Positions 19,832-27,932 of a DNA stretch of 64,000 nucleotides are shown here, one piece after another; position 1 is the first letter of the stretch, and each line of letters starts with the position of its first letter. The notes beneath the pieces were generated by a model. That model was given only the letters and a program-made list of their open reading frames with translations, did no database searches and was not told the DNA's origin. The stretch is from Massilia sp. NR 4-1 (lineage in GTDB: Bacteria > Pseudomonadota > Gammaproteobacteria > Burkholderiales > Burkholderiaceae_D), in contig NZ_CP012201.1 in assembly GCF_001191005.1 (NCBI RefSeq), forward strand, positions 4,774,001 through 4,838,000. Reading direction: 5' to 3'. The translations under genes were made by a program, and so were the position numbers.

Positions 19832-20395
19832 ATGTCCCTGATTAACACCCAAGTCAAACCGTTCAAAGCCACCGCTTACCACAACGGCAAGTTCGTTGAC
19901 CTCACCGAAGAATCCCTGAAAGGTAAATGGTCGGTCTTCGTGTTCTACCCAGCTGACTTCACCTTCGTCTGCCCAACCGAACTGGAAGACCTGGCGGACC
20001 ACCACGCTGAATTCGCCAAACTGGGCGTGGACGTGTACGGCATCTCGACCGACACCCACTTCGCCCACAAAGCCTGGCACGACACCTCCGACGCCATCAA
20101 GAAAGTGCAATACGCCCTGATCGGCGACCCAACCGGCCTGCTGTCGCGCAATTTCCAAGTGATGATCGAAGAAGAAGGCCTGGCCCTGCGCGGCACCTTC
20201 GTGATCAATCCGGAAGGCTTCATCAAAGTGCTGGAAGTGCATGACAACGGCATCGGCCGCGACGCTTCCGAGCTGCTGCGCAAAGTGAAAGCCGCCCAGT
20301 ACGTGGCTTCCCACCCAGGCGAAGTGTGCCCGGCCAAGTGGACCGAAGGCGCCGCTACCCTGACCCCGTCGCTGGACCTGGTCGGCAAGATCTAA
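19832..20395 (+). CDS. ahpC: Alkyl hydroperoxide reductase subunit C (peroxiredoxin)
   Basis: The 187-residue protein is a typical 2-Cys peroxiredoxin that reduces organic peroxides and H2O2. The peroxidatic cysteine is in FTFVCPTELEDLADH (about residue 47) and the resolving cysteine in GEVCPAKW (about residue 166). It starts MSLINTQVKPFKATAYHNGK, as AhpC does in enterobacteria. AhpF, which recycles it, follows after an 85-base gap holding a strong hairpin. Codon use favours C-ending optimal codons, consistent with high expression. Confidence 0.97.
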   Translation: MSLINTQVKPFKATAYHNGKFVDLTEESLKGKWSVFVFYPADFTFVCPTELEDLADHHAEFAKLGVDVYGISTDTHFAHKAWHDTSDAIKKVQYALIGDPTGLLSRNFQVMIEEEGLALRGTFVINPEGFIKVLEVHDNGIGRDASELLRKVKAAQYVASHPGEVCPAKWTEGAATLTPSLDLVGKI

Positions 20396-20412
20396 GCTTT
20401 AGCAAGCCCCGC

Positions 20413-20451
20413 ATACCGGCCGGCGGGGCTCTTCGCCCCCCCGGCCGGTAT
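20413..20451. terminator. Strong intercistronic hairpin between ahpC and ahpF
   Basis: ATACCGGCCGG (20413-20423) pairs with CCGGCCGGTAT (20441-20451), with inner GGGG/CCCC pairing closing a CTCTTCG-type loop. The hairpin lies 18 bases after the ahpC stop and 30 bases before ahpF. There is no T-tract, so it is more likely a partial terminator or an RNA-stability element that yields more ahpC than ahpF message. That role is inferred. Confidence 0.6.
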
Positions 20452-20480
20452 CAAGTAGAACCCGAATAAAGGAAAACGTC

Positions 20481-22046
20481 ATGTTGGATGCCAATCTCAA
20501 AACCCAGTTGAAAGCCTATTTGGAAAAGGTGGTGCAGCCGATTGAGATCGTTGCATCGCTCGACGGCTCCGCCAAATCGCAGGAACTGCAAGGTCTGCTG
20601 CAGGACATCCAGTCCCTGAGCGACAAGATTACCGTGATCGAGCGTCCGGAAGCCAATAAGCGTAAGCCTTCCTTCTCGATCAACCGCCCTGGCAGCGATA
20701 TCGGCGTGACCTTCGCCGGCATCCCGATGGGCCATGAATTCACCTCCCTGGTGCTGGCCCTGCTGCAAGTGGGCGGCCACACCATCAAGCTGGACGCGGC
20801 CGTGATCGAACAGATCCGCAACCTCGACGGCGACTACAACTTCGAGACGTATATCTCGTTGAGCTGCCACAACTGCCCGGAAGTGGTGCAGGCGCTCAAC
20901 ACCATGTCGGTGATCAATCCGCGCATCAAGGTGACCACCATCGACGGCGGCGTCTTCCCGCAGGAAGTGGAGGCGCGCCAGATCATGGCGGTGCCGATGA
21001 TGTTCCTGAACGGCGAGCACTTCGGCCAGGGCCGCAGCAGCGTGGAAGAGATCCTGTCCAAGCTCGACACCGGCGCCGGCGAACGCCAGGCCGCTGAGCT
21101 GAACAAGAAAGACGTGTTCGATGTACTGATCGTCGGCGGTGGACCTGCCGGCGCGGCCGCGGCGATTTACGCCGCCCGCAAAGGCATCAAGACCGGCGTC
21201 GTGGCCGACCGCTTCGGCGGCCAGGTGCTGGACACCCTCGCCATCGAAAACTTCGTCTCGGTCAAGGAAACCGATGGCCCGAAATTCGCCGTGGCCCTGG
21301 AACAGCACGTCAAGGATTACGAAGTCGACATCATGAATACCCAGCGCGCCGTGAAACTGGTGCCGGGCAAGGTCAGCGAAATCCACACTGCCAGCGGCGC
21401 GGTGCTGAAAGGCAAGTCGGTGATTATTTCGACCGGCGCGCGCTGGCGCGAAATCAATGTGCCGGGCGAGAAGGAATACCGCAACCACGGCGTAGCCTAC
21501 TGCCCGCACTGCGACGGTCCCCTGTTCAAGGGCAAGCGCGTGGCCGTGATCGGCGGCGGCAACTCCGGCGTGGAAGCGGCGATCGACCTGGCCGGCCTGG
21601 TGGAACACGTGACGCTGATCGAATTCGGCGCCGAACTGCGCGCCGACGCCGTGCTGCAACGCAAGCTGCACTCGCTGAAAAACGTGAAGGTGATCGTTTC
21701 GGCCCAAACCACCGAGATCCACGGCGACGGCAAAAAGGTCAACGCCCTGAGCTACACCGACCGCAATAGCGGCGACTCGCACAAGGTCGAGCTGGAAGGC
21801 GTGTTCGTGCAGATCGGCCTGGTGCCGAATACCGAATGGCTGAAAGGCACGATGGAATTGTCGCGCCACGGTGAAATCGTGGTCGACGCCCGTGGCCAGA
21901 CTTCGATCCCCGGCGTGTTCGCCGCCGGCGACGTCACCACCGTGCCCTACAAGCAGATCGTGATCGCTGTCGGCGAAGGCGCCAAAGCCTCCTTGGCCGC
22001 TTTCGACCACCTGATCCGCAGCAGCGACGAAGCCATCGCCGCCTAA
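20481..22046 (+). CDS. ahpF: Alkyl hydroperoxide reductase subunit F
   Basis: The 521-residue flavoprotein passes electrons from NADH to AhpC. The N-terminal double-thioredoxin-like domain has its CxxC in SLSCHNCPEVVQALN (about residue 130). The FAD-binding loop GGGPAGAAAAIYAARKG starts near residue 219, the thioredoxin-reductase CPHC motif is in YCPHCDGPLFKGKRV (about 340), and the NAD(P)H loop GGGNSGVEAAIDLAG follows. The length equals that of enterobacterial AhpF. AAAGGA lies upstream of the ATG. It is the second gene of the ahpCF unit. Confidence 0.97.
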   Translation: MLDANLKTQLKAYLEKVVQPIEIVASLDGSAKSQELQGLLQDIQSLSDKITVIERPEANKRKPSFSINRPGSDIGVTFAGIPMGHEFTSLVLALLQVGGHTIKLDAAVIEQIRNLDGDYNFETYISLSCHNCPEVVQALNTMSVINPRIKVTTIDGGVFPQEVEARQIMAVPMMFLNGEHFGQGRSSVEEILSKLDTGAGERQAAELNKKDVFDVLIVGGGPAGAAAAIYAARKGIKTGVVADRFGGQVLDTLAIENFVSVKETDGPKFAVALEQHVKDYEVDIMNTQRAVKLVPGKVSEIHTASGAVLKGKSVIISTGARWREINVPGEKEYRNHGVAYCPHCDGPLFKGKRVAVIGGGNSGVEAAIDLAGLVEHVTLIEFGAELRADAVLQRKLHSLKNVKVIVSAQTTEIHGDGKKVNALSYTDRNSGDSHKVELEGVFVQIGLVPNTEWLKGTMELSRHGEIVVDARGQTSIPGVFAAGDVTTVPYKQIVIAVGEGAKASLAAFDHLIRSSDEAIAA

Positions 22047-22070
22047 GCTCCCTCCGCGCGTTTGCGCCTA

Positions 22071-22111
22071 AATCCCACCATGGTGCCGGTCGCCACGGTG
22101 GGATTTTTTTT
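22071..22111 (+). terminator. Intrinsic terminator after ahpF
   Basis: AATCCCACC pairs with GGTGGGATT, followed at once by a run of eight T. The hairpin starts 24 bases after the ahpF stop and also separates it from the convergent ABC exporter genes. Confidence 0.9.
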
Positions 22112-22126
22112 GCCAGGCCAGAAGCA

Positions 22127-22762
22127 TCAAAGATGCAGAGTGCGGCTCAGGGGGATGGCCGGTTCGACGTGGCTGGTGAGGATGATGCATTGGCGGCCCA
22201 GGCGGGCGGGATCGGCGAGCTGGGTTTGCAGATAGGCGACGGCTTCGGCGTCGAGGCCGTTGAAGGGCTCGTCGATCAGCAGCAGGCGCACGGGCAGGGT
22301 GAGGGCCAGCGCGAGCTGCATCTTCTTGTGCTGGCCGAGCGATAGCGTGGTGATGGGTTGTTCCAGCGTGGATTGCAGGCGCAGCGCCTGCAGTTGCTGG
22401 TTGAGCAGCTCCGCGTCGGCGGCGGGATAGAGGGCGAGGTGCAGGTCGAGCATTTCGCGCACGGTGAGCCAGGGCAGCTGGGGCGTGTCGCCGCCGCAGA
22501 AGTGGCTTTGCCGGCGGTAGGCGAGCGGCGTGGCTGCGCAGTCGAGGGCGGCGCTCTGGCCATCCTGGTGCAGACGGATACTGCCGCCGTGCGGCGCCAT
22601 GGCGCCGGCCGCCAGTTTGAGCAGGGTGGTTTTGCCGGCGCCGTTTTCGCCGCGCAGCCAGGTGATGCCGGCACCCAGCTTCAAGCTCAGATTGCGGAAC
22701 AGGACGCGGGTGCTGAATTCGTAATTGAGGCTGCTGATTTCCAGCACGGTGTTCATTTCCAT
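22127..22762 (-). CDS. ABC transporter ATP-binding protein
   Basis: The 211-residue ATPase has Walker A GENGAGKTTLLKLAAG (about residues 40-55), the signature LSLGQHKKMQLALAL, Walker B LLLIDEPFNGLD and the switch histidine in ILTSHVE. The short length and compact form match ABC-2/heme-exporter-type ATPases. ATG 22762 (or 22756) overlaps the last codons of the upstream permease gene, so the pair is translationally coupled and forms a minimal exporter. Substrate is unknown. Confidence 0.88.
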   Translation of the reverse strand: MEMNTVLEISSLNYEFSTRVLFRNLSLKLGAGITWLRGENGAGKTTLLKLAAGAMAPHGGSIRLHQDGQSAALDCAATPLAYRRQSHFCGGDTPQLPWLTVREMLDLHLALYPAADAELLNQQLQALRLQSTLEQPITTLSLGQHKKMQLALALTLPVRLLLIDEPFNGLDAEAVAYLQTQLADPARLGRQCIILTSHVEPAIPLSRTLHL

Positions 22763-23973
22763 ACTTCGCTTCCAATGGCGGTGAGAATCAGGGCGGACAG
22801 GGCGACCAGCACCACCCGTCCACGCGGGCCGAGGTCCAGGCCGACGATGGCGCCAGTGGCTGCCAGTGCGGCGAGCAGCCAGCTGTGCGCCAGCTGCGGC
22901 TTGTAGGCCTGCGGCGGGACGCGCGCCATGAGCAGCGCGAAACTGGACAGCACCAGCAGCGCGGGCAGCAGACTGAAGGCGCGCGCGCCCAGCAGCAGGG
23001 GCCGCGCCGCCACAGGCCAGCTGGCCAGCACCGGATGCAGCAGGGTGCTTTGCTCGCGCACGGCCTTGTCGCCGCGGTCGGTGAGCAGGATCAGCATCAG
23101 GCTGGCATATGCGCCCCACAGCGCGGTGGGAATGACAGCGGCAGGATGCCAGACCCACAGCACAACCCCGGCCAGTGCCGCCAGCAGCAAGACGGTTTGC
23201 TGTACGCCGGCCGCATTGTCGGCGCGCCAGCAGGGCAACCAGAACAGGCGGTGCCACAGCGCCAGATGGAAGGGATGCAGCGTCGATGGCGTATAGCCGT
23301 CTGGCCGCGCACCTTTCTGATCCGGCGCTGCCGCTGCCAGCGCCGGACCGGCCGCTGGGGCATTCGCTGTTTCAGCCAGCGCATGATGAATTCCGGTGCT
23401 GCCCGGGTGCTGACCCTCCACAGCGCGCCCTGCCGCGCGGCTGCGCAAGATGGGCTGGCGGCGCCGCGCCAGCACCACGGTGGCGAGCAGCCATCCCAGC
23501 AGCAGCGACAGCATGGTCGCCGCGACGGCCTGTCCCGCGATAGGGCGCAGCCACAGCGGCCATTGATAGAGCCAGATACCCATCGATACCGCATACACGG
23601 CCGTCAGCGGCCCTACCAGCAGGCCCGCCACCAGCGCATCGGCCGTCCAGCCCAGCGCGGGCGGAATCGGCAGGGCGCGTGCCCAGGCCGTACACGCGGC
23701 GGGATGCAGGCGCCGGCGCAGCAGGATCACCGGCATGGCCACCAGCAGCGCCTGGGTCGCCAGCGCAGCCAAGGCCAAGGGCCAGGCCAGGGTCATGGCC
23801 GCCATCAGCGGCAGCGCAATCATGGCGAACAGACCCAGCAGCACGGGCATGAAACAGAAGAGCAGGATTTCCAGCGAATTTTTCAGGCTGGCGAGAAACT
23901 GCAGCAGGGCGTGGCGCGCCATACGGTGGCGTAAGCGCAGATAGGGATGGTCGGGCTGGAGAAGAGGAGTCAT
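22753..23973 (-). CDS. Putative ABC exporter permease
   Basis: The protein of about 406 residues has roughly ten hydrophobic segments (for example ILLFCFMPVLLGLFAMIALP, LVAGLLVGPLTAVYAVSMG, LLLAALAGVVLWVWHPAAV) separated by a long Ala/Pro-rich hydrophilic loop around residues 180-240. It has no recognisable enzymatic motif. It directly precedes and overlaps the ATPase gene, which is the main reason to call it the membrane partner. The family is not one I can name. The start at MTPLLQ is chosen over an ATG seven codons upstream, but the difference is small. Confidence 0.65.
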   Translation of the reverse strand: MTPLLQPDHPYLRLRHRMARHALLQFLASLKNSLEILLFCFMPVLLGLFAMIALPLMAAMTLAWPLALAALATQALLVAMPVILLRRRLHPAACTAWARALPIPPALGWTADALVAGLLVGPLTAVYAVSMGIWLYQWPLWLRPIAGQAVAATMLSLLLGWLLATVVLARRRQPILRSRAAGRAVEGQHPGSTGIHHALAETANAPAAGPALAAAAPDQKGARPDGYTPSTLHPFHLALWHRLFWLPCWRADNAAGVQQTVLLLAALAGVVLWVWHPAAVIPTALWGAYASLMLILLTDRGDKAVREQSTLLHPVLASWPVAARPLLLGARAFSLLPALLVLSSFALLMARVPPQAYKPQLAHSWLLAALAATGAIVGLDLGPRGRVVLVALSALILTAIGSEVWK

Positions 23974-24080
23974 CGCAGCGAGTCTGCGGGCCAAGTCTTA
24001 GACCAAAATGAAAAAACGGAAATATTGGGGAGGTGTACAACAGTGCCGCCGGCGCTGGAAGGAAAACCGCGGCGGAAATG

Positions 24081-24108
24081 AAAGAAGCCCGGCGAACCGG
24101 GCTTCTTT
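24081..24108 (-). terminator. Terminator of the tRNA-Val/tRNA-Asp unit
   Basis: AAAGAAGCCCGG pairs perfectly with CCGGGCTTCTTT around a CGAA loop. Read leftward it lies 9 bases past the 3' end of tRNA-Asp and ends in TTT, so it closes the tRNA transcript. Confidence 0.8.
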
Positions 24109-24116
24109 CTGAATAT

Positions 24117-24193
24117 TGGCGGAGCGGACGGGGCTCGAACCCGCGACCCCCGGCGTGACAGGCCGGTATTCTAACCAACTGAACTACCGCTCC
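24117..24193 (-). tRNA. tRNA-Asp (GTC)
   Basis: The 77-base gene on the minus strand folds as a standard cloverleaf: acceptor GGAGCGG/CCGCTCC, D-arm with AGTTGGTTA, anticodon loop CTGTCAC with GTC in positions 34-36, T-arm GGTTCGAGCC, and encoded 3' CCA. It follows tRNA-Val by 24 bases in the same transcript. Confidence 0.97.
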
Positions 24194-24217
24194 AATTCTT
24201 CATTTCCATTTCGTTGC

Positions 24218-24293
24218 TGGTGGGCGCTGAGAGGCTCGAACTCCCGACCTAATCCTTGTAAGGGATCCGCTCTACCAACTGAGCTAAGCGCCC
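24218..24293 (-). tRNA. tRNA-Val (TAC)
   Basis: The 76-base gene on the minus strand has acceptor GGGCGCT/AGCGCCC, D-loop AGTTGGTAGA, anticodon loop CTTACAA giving TAC, T-arm GAGTTCGAGCC and encoded CCA. It is the first gene of a two-tRNA unit read toward tRNA-Asp. Confidence 0.97.
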
Positions 24294-24347
24294 TTCATCC
24301 TGCTTCGAAACTTTCAAACGTTTGTCACAACGTTCAGAAGAGGCCGT

Positions 24348-24377
24348 ATTGTAATGCGGCGTTTCGCTGTTCCGCAA
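24348..24377 (-). promoter_or_regulatory. Promoter of the tRNA unit
   Basis: On the minus strand TTGCGG (24377-24372) and TACAAT (24353-24348) are separated by 18 bases. Transcription would begin near 24341, about 48 bases before tRNA-Val. An AGGGTTTTC/GAAAACCCT dyad (24377-24416) overlaps its upstream edge and may help end the preceding S9 peptidase transcript. Confidence 0.6.
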
Positions 24378-24433
24378 GGGTTTTCTCAAAAATATTTCAA
24401 TTTCTTTGAAAACCCTGTTTTTCGCTGCCGCGC

Positions 24434-26575
24434 TTACTCGGTGATGCCCCACAGCGACAGCATCCAGGCGCGCTGGAAAGCCTGCTCGTGCAGCGCATCG
24501 TAGCGGCCCGACGCGCCGCCGTGGCCCGCGCCCATATTCACTTTCAGCAGCAGGGGCTGCTTGTCGGTCTTGTGGGCGCGCAGCTTGGCCACGTACTTGG
24601 CCGGTTCCCAGTACATCACCTGGCTGTCGTTCAGGCCGGTCGTCACCAGCATGGCCGGATAGGCCTTGCGCTCGATATTGTCGTAAGGCGAGTAGCTGCG
24701 CATATAGTCGTAGGCCGCCTTCTCGTTCGGATTGCCCCATTCCAGGTACTCGCCGGTGGTCAGCGGCAGGGAGGCGTCCATCATGGTGTTCATCACGTCG
24801 ACAAAAGGCACGGCCGCGTGCACGCCGCGGAACAGCTCGGGACGCATATTGGCCACCGCGCCCATCAGCAGGCCGCCGGCGCTGCCGCCTTCGGCGATCA
24901 GGCGGTCCGGGCTGGTCCATTTTTCCTTGACCAGATAGTCGGCCACGTCGATGAAGTCAGTGAAGGTGTTTTTCTTCTTCATCAGCATGCCGTCGTCGTG
25001 CCAGGCTTCGCCCAGCTCGTTGCCGCCGCGGATATAGGCCATCACGTAGACGGCGCCGCGGTCGACCAGGCTCAGGTTGCGGGCCGAGAAGGTGGCGTTC
25101 ATGCCCATGCCGTAGGAACCGTAGGCATACAGCAGCAGCGGCGCCTTGCCGTCGCGCGCCACGCCTTTTTTCGCCAGGGTCCACAGCGGCACCTGCACGC
25201 CGTCGCGCGCCGTGGCCCACAGCATGCGGGTTTCGTACTTGCCGGCGTCATAGCCCGGCACGGTCTTGCGCCAGATTTCGCGGCGCTGGCCGCTGGCCAT
25301 GTCGATGCCCAGCACGGTCGGCGGCGCCACCGGCGATTCATAGCGGAGCACCAGTTCGCGCGAATTGAAGTCGGGCGGGACGCTGCCTGGCGCGGAGCCC
25401 AGGGTGTCGGCGGCGTAGACCTCGTCCGGGAACTGCACGGTTTTCCAGTCGCGCGCGGCGAAATCATAGATGCGGGTGCGCGGCAGGGCGCGGCTCTTTT
25501 CCTGCACCACCAGGAAGTTCTGGTACAGCGAGAAGCCCTGCAGCAGCACATCCTTGTCGTGCGCCACCACTTCGGTCCAGTGCTGGGGCTGTGGCGTGGC
25601 CAGCGGCGCGCTCACGATGCGGAAGTTCTTCGCCTCCTTATTCGTCATCAGGTAGGCTTGGCCGTCGCGCATGTCGGCGAAATAGCGGTGGCCTTTTTCG
25701 CGCGGCAGCAGTACCTTGAACTCGCCCTTGGGCTGGTCGGCCGGCAACAGGCGCGTTTCATTGGTATCCGTGCTGTGCGCGCCGAGCAGCAGATACTTGC
25801 CATCCGAACTCGTCTCGACGCCAATGTTGTACAGCTCGTCCGCCTCATGGCGGAGCTGGGTCGGCTTACCGCCCAGCGGCAGGCGGAACAGGCGGTCCGA
25901 GCGTTTGGTGGTGGCGTCTTCCTGTACCACGAACAGGGTCTTGTTGTCGCTGGCCCAGGCCAGCGAGGTGATGCGCGGCATGGTGGTGCTGAGCAGCTTG
26001 CCGGTTTTCAGATCCTTGATGTGCAGCTGGTACTGGCGGAAGCCGGTGGTGTCGGTGGTGTAAGCCAGCAGGCGCGTATCGGGGCTGACGGCAAAGCCTT
26101 CGACCGCGAAGAATTTCTTGCCCTTGGCCAGCTTGTTGCGGTCGAGCAGCAGCTCTTCCGGTGCTTTCGGGTCGTAGGCATGGTCGGCGCCGGCGCGGCG
26201 GCGGTAATTGGAAGCGTACTGCTGGCCCGCCTCAATGCGCGTGTAGTAGTAATAGCCTTTGCTGCGCAGCGGCGCGCCTTGCTCGGCATCCAGCATGCGG
26301 CCCTTCATCTCGGCGAAGACCTTGTCGGCCAGCGGCTTGATATTGGCGGTCATCGACTCGGTATAGGCGTTTTCCGCTTTCAGATAATCGATGACGGCGG
26401 GCGTGCTTTTTTCGCGCAGCCAGTAATAATCGTCCGTCACGACTTCGCCGTGGCGGGTTTCCTGCCAGGCGCGCTTGGCCGCGACCGGCGCATCGAGCGC
26501 CAGGGCCGGGGCTGCCATAATGGCCAAAGCCGAGGCCAGGACCGGTGTGAGGGTGCTTGCTTTCACTATCTTCAC
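24434..26575 (-). CDS. Exported S9 family peptidase, oligopeptidase B-like
   Basis: The 713-residue protein has a signal peptide (VLASALAIMAAPALAL) followed by the prolyl oligopeptidase layout: KRAWQETRHGEVVTDDYYWL, a beta-propeller, and a C-terminal alpha/beta hydrolase. The catalytic serine is in AEGGSAGGLLMGA, the aspartate probably in TTGLNDSQV and the histidine in MGAGHGGASGRY. This wording matches oligopeptidase B, which cleaves after Lys/Arg in short peptides; specificity is inferred. It is divergent from the MFS gene with 64 bases between starts, and the tRNA unit lies downstream. Confidence 0.9.
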   Translation of the reverse strand: MKIVKASTLTPVLASALAIMAAPALALDAPVAAKRAWQETRHGEVVTDDYYWLREKSTPAVIDYLKAENAYTESMTANIKPLADKVFAEMKGRMLDAEQGAPLRSKGYYYYTRIEAGQQYASNYRRRAGADHAYDPKAPEELLLDRNKLAKGKKFFAVEGFAVSPDTRLLAYTTDTTGFRQYQLHIKDLKTGKLLSTTMPRITSLAWASDNKTLFVVQEDATTKRSDRLFRLPLGGKPTQLRHEADELYNIGVETSSDGKYLLLGAHSTDTNETRLLPADQPKGEFKVLLPREKGHRYFADMRDGQAYLMTNKEAKNFRIVSAPLATPQPQHWTEVVAHDKDVLLQGFSLYQNFLVVQEKSRALPRTRIYDFAARDWKTVQFPDEVYAADTLGSAPGSVPPDFNSRELVLRYESPVAPPTVLGIDMASGQRREIWRKTVPGYDAGKYETRMLWATARDGVQVPLWTLAKKGVARDGKAPLLLYAYGSYGMGMNATFSARNLSLVDRGAVYVMAYIRGGNELGEAWHDDGMLMKKKNTFTDFIDVADYLVKEKWTSPDRLIAEGGSAGGLLMGAVANMRPELFRGVHAAVPFVDVMNTMMDASLPLTTGEYLEWGNPNEKAAYDYMRSYSPYDNIERKAYPAMLVTTGLNDSQVMYWEPAKYVAKLRAHKTDKQPLLLKVNMGAGHGGASGRYDALHEQAFQRAWMLSLWGITE

Positions 26576-26639
26576 TACGACTCCCTTGGGTTATTTTTTG
26601 TGCAATGATGATACATTGAAAAATAGGAAAGTGATACAG

Positions 26640-27932
26640 ATGGGAAACAATTCCGGAGAGATGGCGCAGGACGCGGCGCTGTACGGCCGCATCGGGCGGC
26701 GCCTGGTGCCGTTTCTGTTCCTGTGCTACGTGGTGGCCTATCTCGACCGCGTGAACGTCGGCTTCGCCAAATTGCAGATGCAGGCCGATCTGATGCTGTC
26801 GGATACCGTGTATGGCCTGGGGGCGGGCATTTTCTTCCTGGGTTACTTCCTGTTCGAGGTGCCGTCCAACCTGCTGCTGGCCCGCGTCGGTGCGCGGCGC
26901 TGGATCGCGCGCATCATGGTGAGCTGGGGCCTGGTATCGGCCGCCACCATGTTCGCCACCGGCCCGGCCAGCTTTTACCTGCTGCGTTTTCTGCTGGGCG
27001 TGGCGGAGGCGGGCTTCTTCCCCGGCATCATCCTGTATCTGACCTACTGGTATCCCGAGCGCCGCCGTGCCCGCATCGTGGCCCTGTTCATGAGCGGGGT
27101 GGCCGTGGCGGGAGTGCTGGGCGGGCCGCTGTCGGGCTGGATCATGAAAGCCTTTGCCGGCGCGGGCGGCCTGCATGGCTGGCAGTGGCTGTTCCTGCTG
27201 GAAGCCTTGCCCGCCATCGTGCTGGGCCTGTGGACGCTGGTCTATCTGGACGATGGCCCGGCGGTCGCGCGCTGGCTGTCGGACGCGGAAAAGGCCGCCG
27301 TGCTGGCCGCGCTGGCGGCCGATGGTGGACGGCGCGAACAGATGCCGCTGCTGGCCGTGCTGTCCAGCGCGCGGGTCTGGCTGCTGGCGCTGATCTACTT
27401 CCTGTTCGTGATGGGCCTGTATGGCGTGAGTTTCTGGCTGCCGCAGCTGATCCGCAATACCGGCGTCAGCGATGTGTTCGAGATCGGCCTGCTGACGGCG
27501 ATTCCGTATGGCGTGGCGGCGCTGGCGATGATCGTGGCGGCGCGCCATTCCGACCGCAAGGGCGAGCGGCGCTGGCATGCGGCGCTGGCCGCGTTTGCCG
27601 GCGCGGCCGGCCTGCTGGCATCGGTCCACTATGGCCACCACACGGCGCTGGCGATGGCGGCGCTGAGCCTGGCCACGGCCGGCATTCTGAGCACCTTCCC
27701 GATTTTCTGGAGTCTGCCTACCGCCATGCTGGGCGGCACGGCCGCCGCTGCCGGGATTGCGATGATCAATTCGATCGGCAATCTGGCCGGCTTCGTCAGC
27801 CCTTATCTGGTGGGCGCCATCAAGGACGCCACCACCAGCACCGCCAACGGCATGCTGATGCTGGCCGTGAGCCTGCTGCTGGGCGGCGTGCTGCTGCTGC
27901 TGTCCACCACATCGAGCGGAGAGATGCGATGA
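26640..27932 (+). CDS. MFS transporter, anion:cation symporter family
   Basis: The 430-residue inner-membrane protein has twelve predicted helices and the hallmark of the ACS family after helix 1 (YLDRVNVGFAKLQMQADL). ACS members carry organic acid anions such as tartrate, hexuronates or phthalate. The glycerate kinase gene overlaps its stop codon (ATGA), so glycerate, tartrate or a related acid is the likely substrate; this is inference from context. The start at 26640 replaces a longer reading that extends into the divergent S9 gene. Two TGATACA copies (26609 and 26632) precede it. Confidence 0.85.
   Translation: MGNNSGEMAQDAALYGRIGRRLVPFLFLCYVVAYLDRVNVGFAKLQMQADLMLSDTVYGLGAGIFFLGYFLFEVPSNLLLARVGARRWIARIMVSWGLVSAATMFATGPASFYLLRFLLGVAEAGFFPGIILYLTYWYPERRRARIVALFMSGVAVAGVLGGPLSGWIMKAFAGAGGLHGWQWLFLLEALPAIVLGLWTLVYLDDGPAVARWLSDAEKAAVLAALAADGGRREQMPLLAVLSSARVWLLALIYFLFVMGLYGVSFWLPQLIRNTGVSDVFEIGLLTAIPYGVAALAMIVAARHSDRKGERRWHAALAAFAGAAGLLASVHYGHHTALAMAALSLATAGILSTFPIFWSLPTAMLGGTAAAAGIAMINSIGNLAGFVSPYLVGAIKDATTSTANGMLMLAVSLLLGGVLLLLSTTSSGEMR

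Noticed and set aside
24377..24416. A terminator for the S9 peptidase gene
   Set aside because: The AGGGTTTTC/GAAAACCCT dyad has a 22-base loop and no T-tract, and it overlaps the tRNA promoter. It is mentioned there but not called as a terminator.
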